In this document: one piece after another, positions 24,301 through 35,849 of the stretch | How positions within the stretch are numbered: the first letter of the stretch is position 1 | Layout: each line of letters starts with the position of its first letter | Source of the DNA: Cryptomeria japonica | Lineage: Eukaryota; Streptophyta; Pinopsida; Cupressales; Cupressaceae | NCBI RefSeq assembly: GCF_030272615.1 | Contig: NC_081406.1 | Location: 139,527,361-139,591,360, forward strand | DNA length: 64,000 nucleotides | Reading direction: 5' to 3' | Notes under the pieces: generated by a model | The model's database searches: none | Told to the model about the DNA's origin: nothing | What the model saw: the letters and a program-made list of their open reading frames with translations, nothing else | Program-made: the position numbers and the translations under genes

Positions 24301-25643
24301 TTGTCTCCCAGTTTGATAATTTCAATGAGTGGGTCATTGACAGTGGCTGTTCTCACCATATGACAGGTGACCGGAGCAAGTTTCTATCCTTGGAGGAGTA
24401 TGATGGTTGTGTGGTTCGCTTTGGCAATGATGCACCATGCATGGTCAAAGGCAGAGGGTCCATCTCTCTGAGTGGAAAGAGAAGTGCTAACAATGTGTAC
24501 TGGGTTGATGGTCTTAGACACAACCTTCTGAGTGTTGCCCAGCTAAATGACAGTGGCCTCACTCTGGAATTCAAGAATGGAGTTTTCAGAATAAAAGGAA
24601 AAGATGGTGGATTGGTGGCCATGGGCAGGCAGACCAAAGGTAACCTATTTCATCTGAATGCAAATATAAGTACATCTCTTATGGCTAAGCTTGATGATAG
24701 TTGGATATGGCATAGGAGACTCTGCCATGTAAACTTGGATAACATTGTGAAGGCTAGTAAGATCAAAGTAGTTAGAGGGTTGCTGGTGCTAAGTAAACCA
24801 GATAATACCTTGTGTAGAGAGTGTCAATTGGAGAAAATGTCTTCCTCAACCTTTAAAGGTAAATCTTTCATTGCTGACAACTTGCTTGATCTTGTGCATA
24901 CTAATTTGTGTGGTCCTATGAAAACCAGAAGTGTGCAGGGTGATAGGTACTTCATGATTCTCACTGATGATTTCTCAAGAATGATGTGGGTCACATTCTT
25001 GAAAGACAAGTCTAAAGCCTTTGTGAAATTCAAGGCTTTCAAAGCATTAGTGGAGAAGGAAAGCAGTAAAAGAATCAAGTGTCTCAGAACCGATCAAGGA
25101 GGGGAATTCACTTCCAGTGAATTCAACAAGTACTGTGAAGAATTTGGCATCAAAAGGCAACTGTCTGCCCCCCGGACTCCACAACAGAATGGCCTAGCAG
25201 AGAGGAATAACCGGACTATGGTTGAAGCAGCTAGAACCATGTTGATTCAAGGAAAGGTAGCTCACACCTTTTGGAGAGAAGCGGTGAGCACTGCAGTCTA
25301 CACTATGAACCGGGTACTCATCAAGAAAGGTAAGGACAAAACTCCTTATGAGTATTGGATTGGTAAGACACCCGTGGTCAGCTACTTTAGGGTATTTGGT
25401 AGCAAATGTTACATCAAGAGGAGTGAACATCAGGGCAAATTTGAAGCTAAATGTGATGAGGGAATATTCCTAGGATATTCCACCAAGAGTAAAGCTTTCA
25501 AGTGTTACAACAATAGGACTCAAAGAATTCTGGAAAGTATCAATTTAACAATTGATGAATCCTCTGAGAAAACTGAGGAAACTAGCAGTGAGCAAGCTGT
25601 AAATGAACTAGTTGTAACCTTCTGGGAACCAGTTGTCAGTTAA
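24301..25643 (+). pseudogene. pol: copia protease and integrase (pol, first part)
   Basis: The longest open stretch of the element continues from gag. The protease active site is in WVIDSGCSHHMTGD, with the catalytic D-S-G intact. The integrase zinc finger is HRRLCHVN...CRECQLEK. The catalytic core has LTDDFSRMMWV for the first D, RTDQGGEF for the second and QQNGLAERNNR for the E, so the triad looks complete. The integrase C-terminal GKTPYEYW-like block is present (KTPYEYWIGKTP). It ends at an in-frame TAA at 25641. This segment would cut the polyprotein and insert cDNA, but it is separated from RT by stops. Confidence 0.93.
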
Positions 25644-27386
25644 CCAAGTACCAGTAACAGTGTTCCTGAACTGGTGAATGCTAATACTGATGAAGATGAG
25701 GATGAAGAGGAAAAGCAAGAAGAACTAGTCAAGACCATTCCTCGGTATGTCAAGTTGAATCATGATCCTAAGTAGATCATAGGAGATAAGGATGCAGGAA
25801 TCCTCACAAGAAGAAAGTTGAGAGAAAACTCATGCATGATCTCTGAATTTGAGCCCAAATCATTCAAAGAGGCTCATAAAGATGGAGACTGGATCAAGGC
25901 AATGGAGGAGGAACTTGACCAGATAGAGAAAAATGGTACATGGTCCTTGGTACCTAGACCGAAGCATAAAAATGTCATTGGCACCAAATGGGTGTTCAGA
26001 AACAAGCTGAATGAGGATGGCATAGTGATTAGGAATAAAGCCAGATTGGTGTGAAAAGGATATGCTCAAGAAGAAGGAGAAGACTATGGAGAAACCTTTG
26101 CTCCTGTAGCTAGATTGGAAGGAGTTTGTATGCTTCTTGCATATGCAGCTTTTAAAAGGTTCAAAGTATATCAAATGGATTTAAAATCTACATTTGTAAA
26201 TGGTGTACTTGAAGAGGAGGTATATATAGAGAAACCAGATGGATTTTCCCTATCTGAAGACAATGATATAGTGTGCAGGTTACATAAAGCCTTATATGGT
26301 CTAAAGCAAGCACCTAGGGCATGGTATGAGTGCCTTCATTCCCATCTTGTGAAGATTGGATTTGAGAGAACAAGTGAAGATAGCAATATCTACATGAAGT
26401 CTGAAGGAGATTAGATCCTGATCTATGAGGTTTTTGTTGATGACATTATCTTTGGTGGAGATGACAAGATGAGTCATGAGTTTGCTGATGAGATGAAGAA
26501 AGAGTTTGAGATGTCACTCATAGGGGAGATTAAGTTCTTCATTGGACTGCAGATCCAGCAGATGAAAGATGGAATCTTTATCACTCAGTCCAAATATGTC
26601 AAAGAGGTGTTGAAGACTTTTGGCATGGAAGATAGAAAACCAGTTGGTACACCGATGGTGACCGGTTGCAAATTGACAAAAGAGGATGATTCTGCACTGG
26701 TTGATGAGATGGAATACCGATCAATGACTGGTAAGTTACATTATGTAGTGCATAGCATACTGGATATTACACATGCAGTTGGCATTACTGCAAGGTTCCA
26801 GAAAAGTCCAAGAGAATCCCACTTGATTGCAGTCAAGAGGATTATTAGGTATCTAAAGGGAACAATTAACTATGGATTGTGGTACCCATATAGCAATGAT
26901 TTCAATATGAAAGTCTTCACAGATGCTGATTGGGCAGGTAATGTGGATGACCAGAAAAGCACAACTAGTGGTGGATTATTTCTCAGTGGTAGACTAGTCT
27001 CATGGATGAGTAAAAAGAAGAGTTGTATCTCTCAGTCTACAACAGAAGCGGAGTATGTTACAACTTTCATGAACTGCACTCAGACAATCTAGATGAAGCA
27101 TGTTTTAAATGGCTTCAAAATCCCTGTATCTGAACTGGTAAGTATATTCTGTGATAACACAAGTGCTATCAATATCTCAAAGAATCCGGTTTTACATTCT
27201 AGAACCAAGCATTTTGAGCTTAAGTATCATTTCTTGAGGGAAAAGGTTTAGAATAAAGAGATTGCACTGGAACATGTTTCCAATAAGGAGCAGTTAGCAG
27301 ACATATTCACCAAGCCTCTCCCAAAGACTACATTTGTGCATTTAAGAGGTGAATTGGGGGTATTGCCCCTTCAAGAGGTGAACTAA
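25644..27386 (+). pseudogene. pol: copia reverse transcriptase and RNase H (pol, second part)
   Basis: RT starts near KWVFRNKLNEDG and runs through QMDLKSTFVNG, LYGLKQAPRAWY and the catalytic FVDDIIFGG (about 26427-26460). RNase H follows with TDADWAGN and the ISQSTTEAEYV motif. The conserved C-terminal [19 protein letters not shown] and LADIFTKPLP blocks run to about 27386. In-frame stops at 25774 (TAG), 26054 (TGA), 26413 (TAG), 27090 (TAG) and 27249 (TAG) make full-length protein impossible. Catalytic aspartates are intact, so inactivation came from nonsense changes, several of the C-to-T or G-to-A type. Confidence 0.93.
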
Positions 27387-27621
27387 AAGTATTTGTTCCA
27401 CATCAGTCAGGTATTGCATAGTCAAATTTTTTTTTGATTGATTGATGTGTTGAAGGATGCTACTCGTCAGGGGGAGCAGCATAATGGAACAGGGATGCTT
27501 GTGCCTCCACTTTGGCATTGTTGTCAAAGAGAGAGAAGGAGTGAAGTGGAAAAGATATCTGTAGCAAATGGGGGAGAAGATGTGAAGCGGAGAGATATCT
27601 TTGTATATTGCCATCAATGCC

Positions 27622-27633
27622 AAAGGGGGAGAT
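27622..27633 (+). other. Polypurine tract of nested copia
   Basis: AAAGGGGGAGAT immediately before the 3' LTR start TGTTGGCA; it primes plus-strand cDNA synthesis. Confidence 0.9.
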
Positions 27634-29173
27634 TGTTGGCATTATGTGAACCGATATAAAGACATAATGATATTGTATGTTGTCATTGATGTCAATATGT
27701 GATATGAAGTGAACCGGCTTATGTGATATGTGAGAAGAGAGAACCGGCATATGTGTGAATCGATATATATGCCAAAGTGAAGCGATATATTTGTTCAAGA
27801 TGAACCGGCACATGGAAGCACTGTGTGACTACCGGTTGGTAGGTAGTTTCCACTTCAGGATTTCCGACTGGAGTACCTCAAGCCTATGTGACTCAATCAA
27901 TGATCTTTTTGTGATGAGTTAATAGTATAATGGAGAATAGGTCATGTTTCCATGTAAGCTTTGTGCACGTGAAGGATCTTGCATGAAGAAGACTATTCCT
28001 ATCTACCTCGGGAATGTGCAAAGTTTGTCAAACGGTGATAATGCGTGATGGGTTATCAGCCGCCATGAAATCGATGGATAATGGGCGATGGAGAATGTCT
28101 TGAGATCGATTCAAGACTATTGCTGTATGATTCAATGGTCAGGATTGAACCGCTTGAATTTCTTAACCTAACAGGTTTAGGGTTTAGGGTTTTTGCTATT
28201 GACCTATCTATTTCCTATAAGGTCGATGTTGTGTTTCTTTCTAAGGTTCTTGGCAAAAGTTGTGAGTGTGTATCCAAGGGAGGTGATACGTAATTCTTGC
28301 CAAACCAAAGCAGAGAAGAGATACCTACAAAGTGAATGTGCAGAAGGTGAAGAGGAGCCAAAAGGGATCTACATTAGCATTGAGTGCTGCTACCAGATCA
28401 TTGTAATTCCTATTGATCTTTAACCACTTCAACAGTTGTGAAATCCCTTAACAGGGTAGCTTTAACCGGCTTGATTCAAATCCCTTAACAGGGTAACTCG
28501 AAGTTAATGAGTTCTGGGAAGCTATAGAGCTCTAGAGATCCTTTAGCTATTAAGTTCTTGAAATCCTCTAACAAGGTAACCCTAACCGGGTTTAACCCTT
28601 AACCGGGTATTGTAGCCATCCCTTAACCGGGTGATCCCTAACAGGATCGGTTCCTAGCAGAACCTATTGTAATGTCTTTAACCGAACAAGGCTCCTAATA
28701 GAGTGGACTTATAAAGAGCTCAAAAAGAAGCTTGTCGGTATTCATCCCCACCATGGTTTTTCCCAGTTGGGTTTCCACGTGAAAAATATGTGTGTCATGT
28801 GTGATGCTTTTGTCTTGTGATGCTTTGTTATTACTTGTTGAGCATATAATGGTTCTATGTTTTATGCCTGTCTACAAAACATACTGAACTAACTATTGTA
28901 AAGATCTGATGATAGTTTACCTATTCATGCATGAGGGTGTAATGGTACTATAGTATTGAGCTAAGAGGAAAGCTTAGTGAGTGACCGGTTTATGATTGTT
29001 TTAGTTATTCTGGGTCTTACTGGATGCACTCTATTTCAACTAGTATCACTGCTTGCCAATCATTTGGAGTATTTTTTGTCAAACCAATTTTGGACTATAT
29101 TTTTGTTTGTACTGATTCACCCCCTCCCCTCTCAGTATCGGTTTGGTACTATTGTTTCATCATTGAGTTATCA
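27634..29173 (+). repeat. 3' LTR of nested copia
   Basis: 1540 bp, starting TGTTGGCATTATG and ending GAGTTATCA. Compared with the 5' LTR it has an extra copy of the CCCTTAACCGGG-type unit near 28605-28630 and lacks a short ATGCAATTTAATGC-like stretch. It is followed by target duplication ACCTC. Confidence 0.95.
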
Positions 29174-29217
29174 ACCTCTACATTACAAACAAATTTAGGT
29201 CACACTAATTCATAAAA

Positions 29218-30780
29218 ATGCCTATTCAAACCAGGATTTCTCGTAAGAAAGAAGCCAAAAGCAAAGGAAAACCCTTCACATACCAAGATAACCCATATTG
29301 CATGGAGGAACTGCTTACTGACAAACCTTCGTCATCAGGAGTACCAGTTTTTTATGAACCTAAATCTCCCACTATACATGAGACAAAATACAATAACAAA
29401 GACAACCTTAGTACTCATGAAACTGATAATGACTCTTCATCAAGTGAAGCTAAAGAAGACACTGAACCTCTAGAAAAAGATATTTGTGACTGTCAAAAGG
29501 ACAAAGACTTCCGAAAAATGATGAAAGCTATCCTGGCTTGAGAAAAGGAAGACTATTTCTTAGAACTAAAAAAAACAAGGTGCCAAACTTCCTACTAGAT
29601 ATGATGTTCAGACACTCGTTACTAAAAAGGAATAATCACCTATACTCACAGTACATAGATGATTACAAGCCTTACAGACTAAGATAATAGAACTAAAGAA
29701 TAAGGATAAGTCCCTGAAACAATATTCTCTAGAGACAATATGCCCCTTTCCATTTGACAAGAATCTATACATGCCTCCATTTCCTTCATGAGTTGAGATC
29801 CCAAAATTTGACAAATATGATGGTACCTTAGATCCTCAAGATCATGTCAGGGAATTTTGTGCTACCTGCATGGAGTTCATGCACGATCAAATGTATCTCA
29901 TGCAACTTTTCCCAAGGAGTTTAGGAGGACAAGCCATGGAATGGTTCTCAAGTCTACCTAAAGGAATAAAAACATTTGAAGAACTAATCCAACTATTTTT
30001 ACAACAATACTCATACAACATTCGACATCCTGTGACTATGATTGAGCTTTGCAATACTAAATAGAAAATAGGGGAGCCTTTCCTTACTTTCCTCCAATGT
30101 TGGAGAAAGATGTTCTCTAGGTATTCACGACCTATCCCAGATTTTGAGTAAATGGATATATTTGTCAAAAACTTGGTCCCAAAACTGAAATATAGTATCC
30201 AAATGCAAGTACACCCATCATTTAACAAAATGGTAGATAATTCCATTCGAATGGAGGATGTGCTCATAAAGAAGGAGGATATCTCACCTTGGAAAGAAAC
30301 ACAACCAGGATCTAGCTCTAAAGAGAAGAACAAGTACTAGAAATTTGGCAAAGACAACAACAGGAATGTTGTTAATGACGGAGTAGTAAACACTGTTAAA
30401 ACTAACTCAAATCCCATGATATTCAACTTGGTTAGTGGCACACAAGCACTCAAAGCTACTGAGGCTGCAATAGAAAATGCTCCAAAGAAAACAAAAGAAT
30501 GGTTCAAAGAGAAGCCTTGGCTTTCCAAACCTAAGTATGATTTCACTCCTCTTGAAGAATCATATGAATCCGCTTTAAAGACTCTATTGGCAAACAACTT
30601 GATAACATTACCAAATAACTCCAGACCATATGATCCAAAAATCAAACCAAAATGATGGAGAGAAAATGAATATTGTGACTTCCATCGAAATAAAGGTCAT
30701 AACATAAACAATTGCATGAAGCTCAAACATGAGATTCAAGATCTCATAGACACTGGTAAAATCATTGTCGAGAATCACCC
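29218..30780 (+). pseudogene. gag: Tat element gag, broken
   Basis: The first ATG after the leader starts a frame whose early part is K/E/D-rich. A retrotransposon gag domain lies at about 29790-30300: VEIPKFDKYDGTLDPQDHV, then SLGGQAMEWFSSLPKG. A CCHC-type zinc finger CDFHRNKGHNINNC is at about 30677-30718. In-frame stops at 29539, 29789, 30062, 30149, 30338 and 30653 split it. The TGA at 29789 replaces a residue that is usually W in this motif. It would package the RNA of the element. Confidence 0.9.
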
Positions 30781-31282
30781 GGCCAATGCTGATCACAAAG
30801 CATTTAAGGACCCTTTACCTATTTACGAACAAGGTGATTCCTCAAAAACCAAAGGAGGTGCCAAAGTAAACAATACTTATACCAGCAATGACAATGTCAT
30901 CAACATGATTGAGCCTTCCCAGTCCCAATATTGCTATGTGATTATAGTCCAAGATCAACCAAATGAATCACGATATCCAAGAGCTCTGACCCATTCTCAA
31001 AAGAAAGTCACTCTCCAAGGAGCTATTTCTTCCAACTTGGCTCAAGCAACATCGAACCCACCAACCTCATCAAACAAACAAAAAGAACCAACCTTGGATA
31101 AATTTAGAAGGTTAACTTCAACATCATCCTCTGGATATAGCATTGTTGAACAATTGAAAAGGACAAATGCTCAAATCTCAATATTTGAATTGCTAAAAAT
31201 CTCTGCTGCTCACAAAGAAATCCTAGACAAAGCAATGCTCACCACTAACGTTCCAAAGGATCTAGACATTGATCGGTTTTAG

Positions 31283-31680
31283 TCTATGGTGGGTCAGCTA
31301 ACTTCACCTCACTATCTAATCTCCTCTAAAGAAGATGACAACTTGCTAAATTATCCACATAACTAGTCATTGCATATTGAAGCCATGATCCATAAACACA
31401 GAGTTAAATGTGTTTTGATAGATGGAGGCACGAGGTTCAATATTTGTACTTACAGTTTGCTTACACAACTAAGATTCTCTGAAAATGTCATTTATCCCGC
31501 CAATAAAATAACAATTAAAGCCTATGATGAAGAAGAAAGGACTTCTAAAGGTCTGGTATCATTACCCATCAGGGTGGGACCTATAGAATGAGATGTCCTT
31601 TTCCAAGTGCTTGATCTCTCTTTGTCCTAGAATATCTTACTGGGCAGGCCATGGATTCATGAAATGAAGGCAGTTCCATC
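31283..31680 (+). pseudogene. pol: Tat element protease region, broken
   Basis: HRVKCVLIDGGTRFNICTYS carries the retropepsin-type active-site strand (VLIDGG), as in Tat proteases. [12 protein letters not shown]-like sequence downstream ([12 protein letters not shown], from about 31636) is the second conserved protease block. Several stops lie between and within them (for example at 31283, 31365 and 31589). It would mature Gag-Pol. Confidence 0.85.
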
Positions 31681-32026
31681 AACATACCATCAATGCTTAA
31701 AATTTCCTTATAATGGAATAGAAGTCGGTATTCCTGTTGATACAAATGTCACCTGTAATGAATTGAAAAAAGGTGCTGATACTTTTGTGCCTCATAATAA
31801 GGCAACCTGTACAAATGAAAATCCAGAAACTCTAATGAAAGACTTAGAAAATAAATTGAAGACCACAAATACCGGCATGGATGGCTACAGGATAGAACCA
31901 GTACTTTCATTAGTTTCTCTCCCTCCATCACCAAAACAGTTGGACAAATCATCAGAGGCTATGAGAACACATACTTCAACTCCAAATATAATATATGATG
32001 GTATTTTTGTATAGTCTTCTACTTCC

Positions 32027-32320
32027 TTGGCAGATGAAATAGAAGAGGATGTAGTTCTTAAATGGATTTTCAAGGAAGATAGTCAAAATGAGGAAGTACG
32101 ACACTGTGAGATTTCTCCAACCCGATATGGTCTTGGTTACAAAATGATTCAGTGCATGGGATATTCAAGTACTGGTCCTCTAGGAAAACATCAGGAAGGT
32201 ATTTTGAACCAATTCAGCTACAAACAAAGGCCACAAATGATAAAGCTGGACTAGGATACACTCCAAGAAAAACATCAGATCAAAAACATGCTTCTAAGAC
32301 TAAGTGGAAGAAAAAGACAT
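32027..32320 (+). pseudogene. Tat element G-patch domain
   Basis: The glycine pattern YGLGYKMIQCMGYSSTGPLG (about 32129-32190), followed by KHQEGI and, after a frameshift, DKAGLGYTP, fits a G-patch RNA-binding domain. Such a domain occurs between protease and RT in some Tat/Ogre elements. A frameshift near 32240 and a stop at 32252 break it. It may help the polyprotein bind its RNA, but that role is inferred. Confidence 0.65.
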
Positions 32321-33850
32321 TGCCTTTAATATTACAGGAGGTAAACACTCAACAAAAACTTCAACACAACTATAAAATAGAACAAGAGGAACCAAAAACT
32401 AACAGAGAAGAAGCAGTTAGTGCTCAACTTCTGGTGGTATTAGCTACAATACTAAAAGAAGTAGAGGTCCCAAAAGATATGAAAGAAGAAGTAGAAAGGT
32501 TCAGAGAAATATTTACATTGCTGAAAATTCCAATCACATACACTGGTAGGCAACAAGTTTAAGACTCAGAGACTGACTCAAATGAGTATGAATGGGGTTT
32601 AGATCATCTCTTAGATACATCCACTATAGAAAATCCACAAGATTCTACTAGTACCACAGATGATACTCAAGAACTGATGCACATAAAACTAGAGAAGGAA
32701 ATACAGGAAATTAGACAAAAGAGACAAGAAAACTATGAACAATGACTGAAGGAAGGAAGAATACCAGAAAGTTTTTCATCTATGTACCACTCTAATAAAA
32801 CATAACAAATTAGGTATAGCACTACATAAGAAGAGTTGGAAGCTACAAAGCAAGAACCAGTCATCAGTCTAGAAGAAGCTGCATGGAGTAGATGACAAGG
32901 AGTCACAAAAACATCAAGATCATGTCAACAGGTGTGTCAAATACAAATGATAAATGAGACAAATCTTGAAGGAACTTGCAGCATTAAAGATGTTGGTGTT
33001 GATACCATACATATACTCACTAAATCACTTGAAGAAGACTCAGAAACTTCATCTTATGACTCTGATGACTCTGACAACAGTCCTATTCTTGACAATATCT
33101 ACTTAGCATCAAAGTTTGAATCATCTGATGTAAATGATGAAAATATGTCTATTGATCTTATTGTTATTGAACCACAATATGATGTCTAGTCTGGCATAGT
33201 GAACGACACTACAAGTATGTCTATTGGATTAGATCAACTAAATATTAGCATGCACTTTAATAACCATGTTCTGACTTTTCCTGGTCTCGAGACACTTACA
33301 CAAGGTATCTTTCTAGAACTTGATTTTTCGATCTGAAGTTGTGATGAAAATACCATGAATGCTCTCAAACCTATCCAAGATTTATCCTTAGTACATCCAA
33401 AACTGATTGACTGCATATTATAAAACTAGCCAATGAATATACCTACTTTTGCCAATGACTATACATTAGCCTATTATCTCAATGCAATTGAACCTATGGT
33501 CTCTTCCACCAGTGAATAGAGTGAAAACATGACTGGAGTGGATATCAAGTATCTTAGTCGCAAAAATAAGAAAAATAAAAATAAAAGATCTAATGGGGAA
33601 AACCACATTGTGGCGGTGTCAGAATCTAAAGAAGAGAAAATAAAGGACGTACCTAAGGGTGAAAACCACTTTGAGGCACCTAAAGGTGAGATACTTGATA
33701 TACTGCCAAGTCATTTGCAAGAAAGGTCTTCTATATTGATTGAGCCAACTCAGCCAGTGAATATTGGGAGTCAAGAGACACCACACATCATTCATGTAGC
33801 TCAATCACTATCAGCAGAAGAATTGAAAGATTTCACTCATCTATTTTCAT
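32321..33850 (+). pseudogene. Tat element linker between G-patch and reverse transcriptase
   Basis: A long acidic/lysine-rich stretch in mostly one sense direction with frequent stops. It includes an S/D/E-rich block at 33000-33190 and an MSGLDTDLIMHHL-type entry to RT at its right edge. No known domain. Its length is typical of Tat polyproteins, which have a long, poorly conserved spacer here. Confidence 0.55.
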
Positions 33851-33885
33851 AAAAGAAAATCAATTTTGCATGGACATACTCTGAT

Positions 33886-34677
33886 ATGTCAGGCCTGGAT
33901 ACTGATCTTATCATGCACCATCTTTCCATCACACCAAGAGTTAAACCAATCAAGCAAAAACTCCATAAGATGCACCCACATATGGCACTGCTAGTCAAGG
34001 CTAATCTAGAAAAGCTGCTAAAAGATGGATTTATTAGAGCTATAGATTATGCCAAATGGATTTCAAACATAGTACCAGTGTCAAAGGAAGATAAATCTAT
34101 CAGAATTTGCATAGACTTCAGAGATCTCAACAAAGCTTGTCTGAAGGACAACTTTCCATTACCAAACATTAATATGATAGTCGACATGACTGCTGGGTAT
34201 GAGATGTACTCACTAATAGATGGATTCTCTAGCTATAATCAAATCAAAATAGCTCCTGGAGATCAAGAAAAGATATCCTTCACCTATGCATGGGGAACCT
34301 TTTGCTGGAATATCATGTCATTTGGGCTAAAGAACATAGGAACAACCTATCAAAGAGCAGTCACTACTATTTTTCATGACATGATGCACAAGAATATAGA
34401 AGATTATGTAAATGACACTTTAGTGAAGACTATGAAGAGATCAACACTTATTCAAGAGCTAGGTTCTATACTAGATAGAATGGAAAAGTTCAAACTCTGG
34501 TTAAATCCAAAAAAGTGTGCATTTGGAGTGACATCTGGTAAACTACTTGGCTACATCATTTCAAAGAAGGGAATTGAGGTTGATCCTGAGAAGGTCCAAG
34601 CCATAATGGAAATGCCTCCTCCAAAGAAAATCAACCAAATGAGAATTCTACAGGGACGTCTCCAATCCATCAGATGA
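33886..34677 (+). pseudogene. pol: Tat element reverse transcriptase with mutated active site
   Basis: 264 codons open. Conserved blocks in order are WISNIVPVSKEDKSIRICID, FRDLNKAC, NFPLPNINMIVD, YEMYSLIDGFSSYNQIKIAP, YAWGTFCWNIMSFGLKN and EDYVNDTLVKT. The last should hold YVDD; here it is YVND (34405-34416), a single G-to-A-type change of a catalytic aspartate to asparagine. The enzyme would therefore be inactive even though the frame is open. It ends at a TGA at 34675 in the thumb, where RNase H follows in the next open piece. Family: Ty3/gypsy RT of the Tat lineage. Confidence 0.93.
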
Positions 34678-34722
34678 TTCATTTCGCAGCTAGCAGACAA
34701 AGCTCAAACTTTCACAAAAGTA

Positions 34723-35240
34723 TTGAGGAAAGGAGTAATATACAATTGGGATCAGGAATGTGAACAACATCTTTGGCAAATCAAAGAGTACCTATCAAAT
34801 CCAACAATATTGATGCCACCTATTCAGAGTAAACCATTGATCTTATACATATTAGCAACTGATTCATCATTGGGGGCACTTCTGGCACAACAAGATGAAA
34901 CTAAAAAGGAACGAGCTATCTATTACATCAACAGAACATTGGTGTCTTATGAAATGAACTATACTATAATAGAAAAAGAATGATTAGCATTAGTCTTTGC
35001 ATCACAAAAATTGAGACACTACATGTTAGCACATTCAGTCAAGCTGGTGGCTAAAATTGATCCACTCAAATATCTTCTTAGCAAAGAAACACTTACATGA
35101 AGATTGGCGAAATGGGTCATGATCCTTATAAAGTTTGACATTGAATATGTGGAATGCAAAACCATAAAAGGATAGGTAATTGCTGATAAACTTGTTGAAG
35201 CTCCACTTGAAGGCTCTCAACTGCTGCATATAGAGTTTCC
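34723..35240 (+). pseudogene. pol: Tat element first RNase H
   Basis: Contains the RNase H start ILYILATDSSLGALLAQQDE with the first catalytic D, then YYINRTLVSYEMNYTIIEKE with the catalytic E. LALVFASQKLRHYMLAHSVK and a connection block KWVMILIKFDIEYVECKTIKG follow. Stops at 34981, 35098 and 35176. It removes RNA from RNA-DNA hybrids in the element cycle. Confidence 0.88.
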
Positions 35241-35253
35241 AGATGAACCAATA

Positions 35254-35772
35254 ATGCACCTTACTCAACAATCCTGGAAGATGTTCTTCGATGGGTTTTT
35301 TACTCAAAATTGTTCTGGTGTTGGAATACTATATATTACTCCTCAAAAGTATTCAATCCCAAAGTCTTATAAGATTTTTTTCCCTTGCACAAACAACATT
35401 GTAGAATATGAAGCTTTGGTAAACAGGATAAAACTAGCCATCGAATGGAAGGTTGCAGAATTACACATCTATGGAGATTCTAAGCTAATCATAAATCAAA
35501 TCAATGATACATATCAGACTCGAGATGAGAAACTAATGCCTTATAAGAGGATGGTGAATGATCTCAAGAAATATTTTTCTTTTGTATCATTCCAACAGAT
35601 TCCTAGATCTGTAAATAGAGCAGTAGATGCTATGGCCACCTTGGAGTCTATAACTGAGTTACAAGAGTCCAATGTTCACTTTGAATTCCTAGTGGAAGAC
35701 TTACATTACCCGGAATATGATTCTCCTGAGATCCAAATAGTCTATTCTATTATTGGACATGACTCATCCTGA
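35254..35772 (+). pseudogene. pol: Tat element second (additional) RNase H
   Basis: Open over 172 codons: WKMFFDGFFTQNCSGVGILY with the first D, FPCTNNIVEYEALVNRIKLA with the E, and LHIYGDSKLIINQIND with the next D, then an RSVNRAVDAMATLE tail. This second RNase H fold between the normal RNase H and integrase is diagnostic of the Tat/Ogre lineage. Catalytic residues look intact. It ends at a TGA at 35770. Confidence 0.92.
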
Positions 35773-35849
35773 TATAGCCACATCTACTCTTATCTATGAG
35801 ACCAAATTATCCTTGAAAATCTTATTCGTAATGAGAAAAGAAACCTAAC

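Larger units (their letters stand above)
21698..29173 (+). mobile_element. Nested Ty1/copia retrotransposon
   Basis: LTRs 21698-23224 and 27634-29173 (about 1.53 kb), with primer binding site TGGTATCAGAGC at 23227 and polypurine tract AAAGGGGGAGAT ending at 27633. An exact 5-bp target duplication ACCTC lies at 21693-21697 and 29174-29178. Gene order gag, protease, integrase, RT, RNase H is that of Ty1/copia. At least eight in-frame stops and one frameshift break the polyprotein, so it is inactive. It sits in the leader of the Tat element, about 40 bp before the gag start, and must be younger than that insertion. Confidence 0.97.

Noticed and set aside
24353-25430. Minus-strand frames of 78-94 codons across copia integrase
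   Set aside because: Antisense shadows of the pol frame.
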